Part shown: positions 62,443 through 64,000 of the stretch, piece by piece
Layout: each line of letters starts with the position of its first letter
Position numbering within the stretch: the first letter of the stretch is position 1
NCBI RefSeq assembly: GCF_000002875.2
Contig: NC_009403.2
Location: 599,001-663,000 of the forward strand
Length of the DNA: 64,000 nucleotides
Source of the DNA: Leishmania infantum JPCM5
Taxonomy: Eukaryota > Euglenozoa > Kinetoplastea > Trypanosomatida > Trypanosomatidae
Direction: 5' to 3'
Program-made: the position numbers and the translations under genes
Notes under the pieces: generated by a model
Databases searched by the model: none
The model's input: only the letters and a program-made list of their open reading frames with translations
What the model was told of the DNA's origin: nothing

Positions 62443-64000
62443 GACGTGCAGGCAGTTCTCTTCCCTTCGCCTAACTGTCCTCCCCTCTCGCGTCGTCTCC
62501 GTGCCCTTCTCTTGCTGCTGCTTGCGCTTGAAAAAGCGCGTTCCTTGATCGACGACTTGGCGCCTTTTACTGCTGCTGGCTTGCTCAGCGTCGTGGAACA
62601 CACGCAAGCAACAGACGCAGTCCACACATCCCCCCTCCCAAGAGGCCAAGTTGCACTCACGGGCTATTCTGAGCACGGCTTGGATGAGACCATCCCCGTC
62701 ATCTTTTTTCCTTTGCTGCTATGCCTTTCGAGCCCGCCGTGCAAGAGGTATCCACCGCGTGCCACCTGAAATGGGGCAGGAGGGCTGCAGAGGTGCACGC
62801 TTGCGCGACTCGGGGGGACAGCCAAAGAGAGGGAGAGAGCGGGGCGCAGTTGCTCTTGTCCATGAACTATGCCTGTGCGCCACTCAAACTGCCCAGTGCG
62901 TTTTTGTGCGCATCTTCATGAAGAGAGTAGCAACCTCTCATATGGAGAAGACTCATCAGCAACGTGAACGTCATCGGCAACGTTTGGCAGGCGCCTGGGA
63001 ATGAGTCGTTCCTCCGTCTCTCGCGCCTGTCTCCTTGTGCGTGATTTGTCTTACTTTTCCTTGCCGAACCCCTCTACCAACGAGCCTGCCTCACCGTCGG
63101 ATGACAAGGCCTCTTTTCAACGCAGGTTGACACGTAATCTTAATCGATATAACGCACTCAAGGTAAAATATATCACATTCCCCCTCGCCGCCGCCGCCGC
63201 CTGCCCTGTCGTCTCACGCCGCACTCCTCGGCATCGCTTTGGGTGAGACCCGCCGACGCGCCATCCCAAGCAGTGCAGGCGTTTGCAAGCGTGTGCGTGC
63301 CTCTCCCTCTGTTGTTGTTGGCATTTCTTTCGCCACTGTGCTCTTCTCTCCTTTTTATCTGTGCTGAGTGGCGCTTCGGCCTCGTAAATTTTCTCCAAGC
63401 ACACGCACACAAACGTTCTGAGGGCCGCCGTCGGGCTTGTTTGTCTTTCTTCATGCTTGCCGGCGTGACCTCCCTACCGAGAGCGAGGGCAGTCTCTACT
63501 CCGCCTTTGAGGCAGAGAGAAATCACGACCTCAAAATGGACGCGCAATACATGAGCGGACCGCGGGTGTATGTGTGCGTACGTGATTCGGTGTGGGTGGC
63601 TCCCAGACGCCCTCATTTCTTTCTTCGCTATCAACGTATATCGCTCCCACTCACATCGATAGCCTCTCATGTGGTGTGCCTGCGTCTTTGCCGTGTTACA
63701 CGAATGGCGGTACCTCGAGGCTTTCACTTGCGCCCTGCGCACGTTCACCATTCTCGCGCACAACTCATCCAGTGGGCTCTGCCGTCGTTTGCGGAAGAGA
63801 GTGGTGCTCGCGCCACCGACGTACACATCGAGGGTGTAAGCGTGTCCCTCTCACTTTGTGGCGTGCGTCGTTGCCAGGAGCGGTCTCTTCGCATCTTCAC
63901 CTCTCCCCAGCGCAGCCTGCAGATACACCTCTTCCATGAATCTCCTTTCACCACGTGCGTCTGCCCGTCTCTCTTCGGCATGGTATCGTCTTGCGGTCCG
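62443..64000. other. Downstream spacer of IMPDH
   Basis: About 1.56 kb with no supported gene. (GCC)n-like repeats near 63187-63200 and several poly-pyrimidine tracts. The minus-strand frame 63173-63826 (217 codons) is basic low complexity and not considered coding. Confidence 0.5.

Noticed and set aside
63173..63826. 217-codon minus-strand ORF downstream of IMPDH
   Set aside because: Opposite to all genes, basic low complexity, ends in an Arg/Gly run from a GCC repeat.
1..64000. CRISPR arrays, bacterial promoters, ribosome binding sites, operons
   Set aside because: The gene content and spacer type are those of a trypanosomatid nuclear chromosome, where these do not occur; the short repeats seen are microsatellites and retroposons.
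1..64000. tRNA, rRNA or snoRNA genes
   Set aside because: No cloverleaf with A/B box sequences or other RNA gene was recognised by eye; a covariance-model search would be needed to exclude small ones.

Overview
The window looks like nuclear DNA of a trypanosomatid of the genus Leishmania. Every convincing gene lies on the + strand in one directional cluster, without introns, and genes are separated by long pyrimidine-rich, (CA)n-rich spacers suited to trans-splicing and polyadenylation. The gene content and order (TBP-like TRF4, cysteine peptidase A, MPK4-type MAP kinase with a TQY lip, eIF4E-2-like protein, FKBP-TPR protein, IMP dehydrogenase) fit the block I associate with Leishmania chromosome 19. 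Ingi/L1Tc-related retroelement debris in near-identical copies would fit the Viannia subgenus (for example L. braziliensis), but that is an inference.

Layout. 1-17 kb: the 3' end of a PDZ-domain protein, a retroelement fragment with a SIDER-like repeat beside it, then a CDF zinc transporter, TRF4, an RMDN-like TPR protein, a terminal uridylyltransferase and cysteine peptidase A. A cathepsin C-terminal-extension-like reading frame follows the peptidase stop codon in the same frame. 17.4-24.6 kb: no believable gene. From about 18.7 to 24 kb the base composition is abnormal and mirror-imaged around a single N at 21039, which looks like poor consensus sequence filling a gap. 25-32 kb: visibly AT-richer DNA with a PIH1-domain protein, MPK4, an OXLD1/CPR-type reductase fusion, a probably frameshifted small gene and a CHCH protein. 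32-41 kb: a FYVE-like zinc-finger protein kinase, two small hypothetical genes, an eIF4E-2-like protein and a nucleotide-sugar-transporter-like protein. 41-54 kb: retroelement copy B, mitochondrial IF3, FKBP-TPR and the long antisense retroelement copy C, which carries recognisable but broken reverse transcriptase and a decayed 2A-like motif. 54-64 kb: a CPT1-like acyltransferase, WDR92 and IMPDH.

Repeats: three copies (A, B, C) of a dead ingi/L1Tc-type (DIRE-like) element, and five copies of a roughly 550-600 bp SIDER-like element. SIDER copies 1, 3, 4 and 5 are sense and copy 2 is antisense, all in spacers or 3' UTRs.

The genes are not an operon in the bacterial sense. They would be co-transcribed and separately trans-spliced, so control is expected after transcription, through 3' UTRs and possibly SIDER elements. 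Two products, the PIH1-domain protein and WDR92, belong to the same axonemal dynein assembly (R2TP-like) pathway. The eIF4E-like protein and mitochondrial IF3 both act in translation initiation. The most interesting observation is the peptidase A stop codon followed in frame by an intact cysteine-rich extension.
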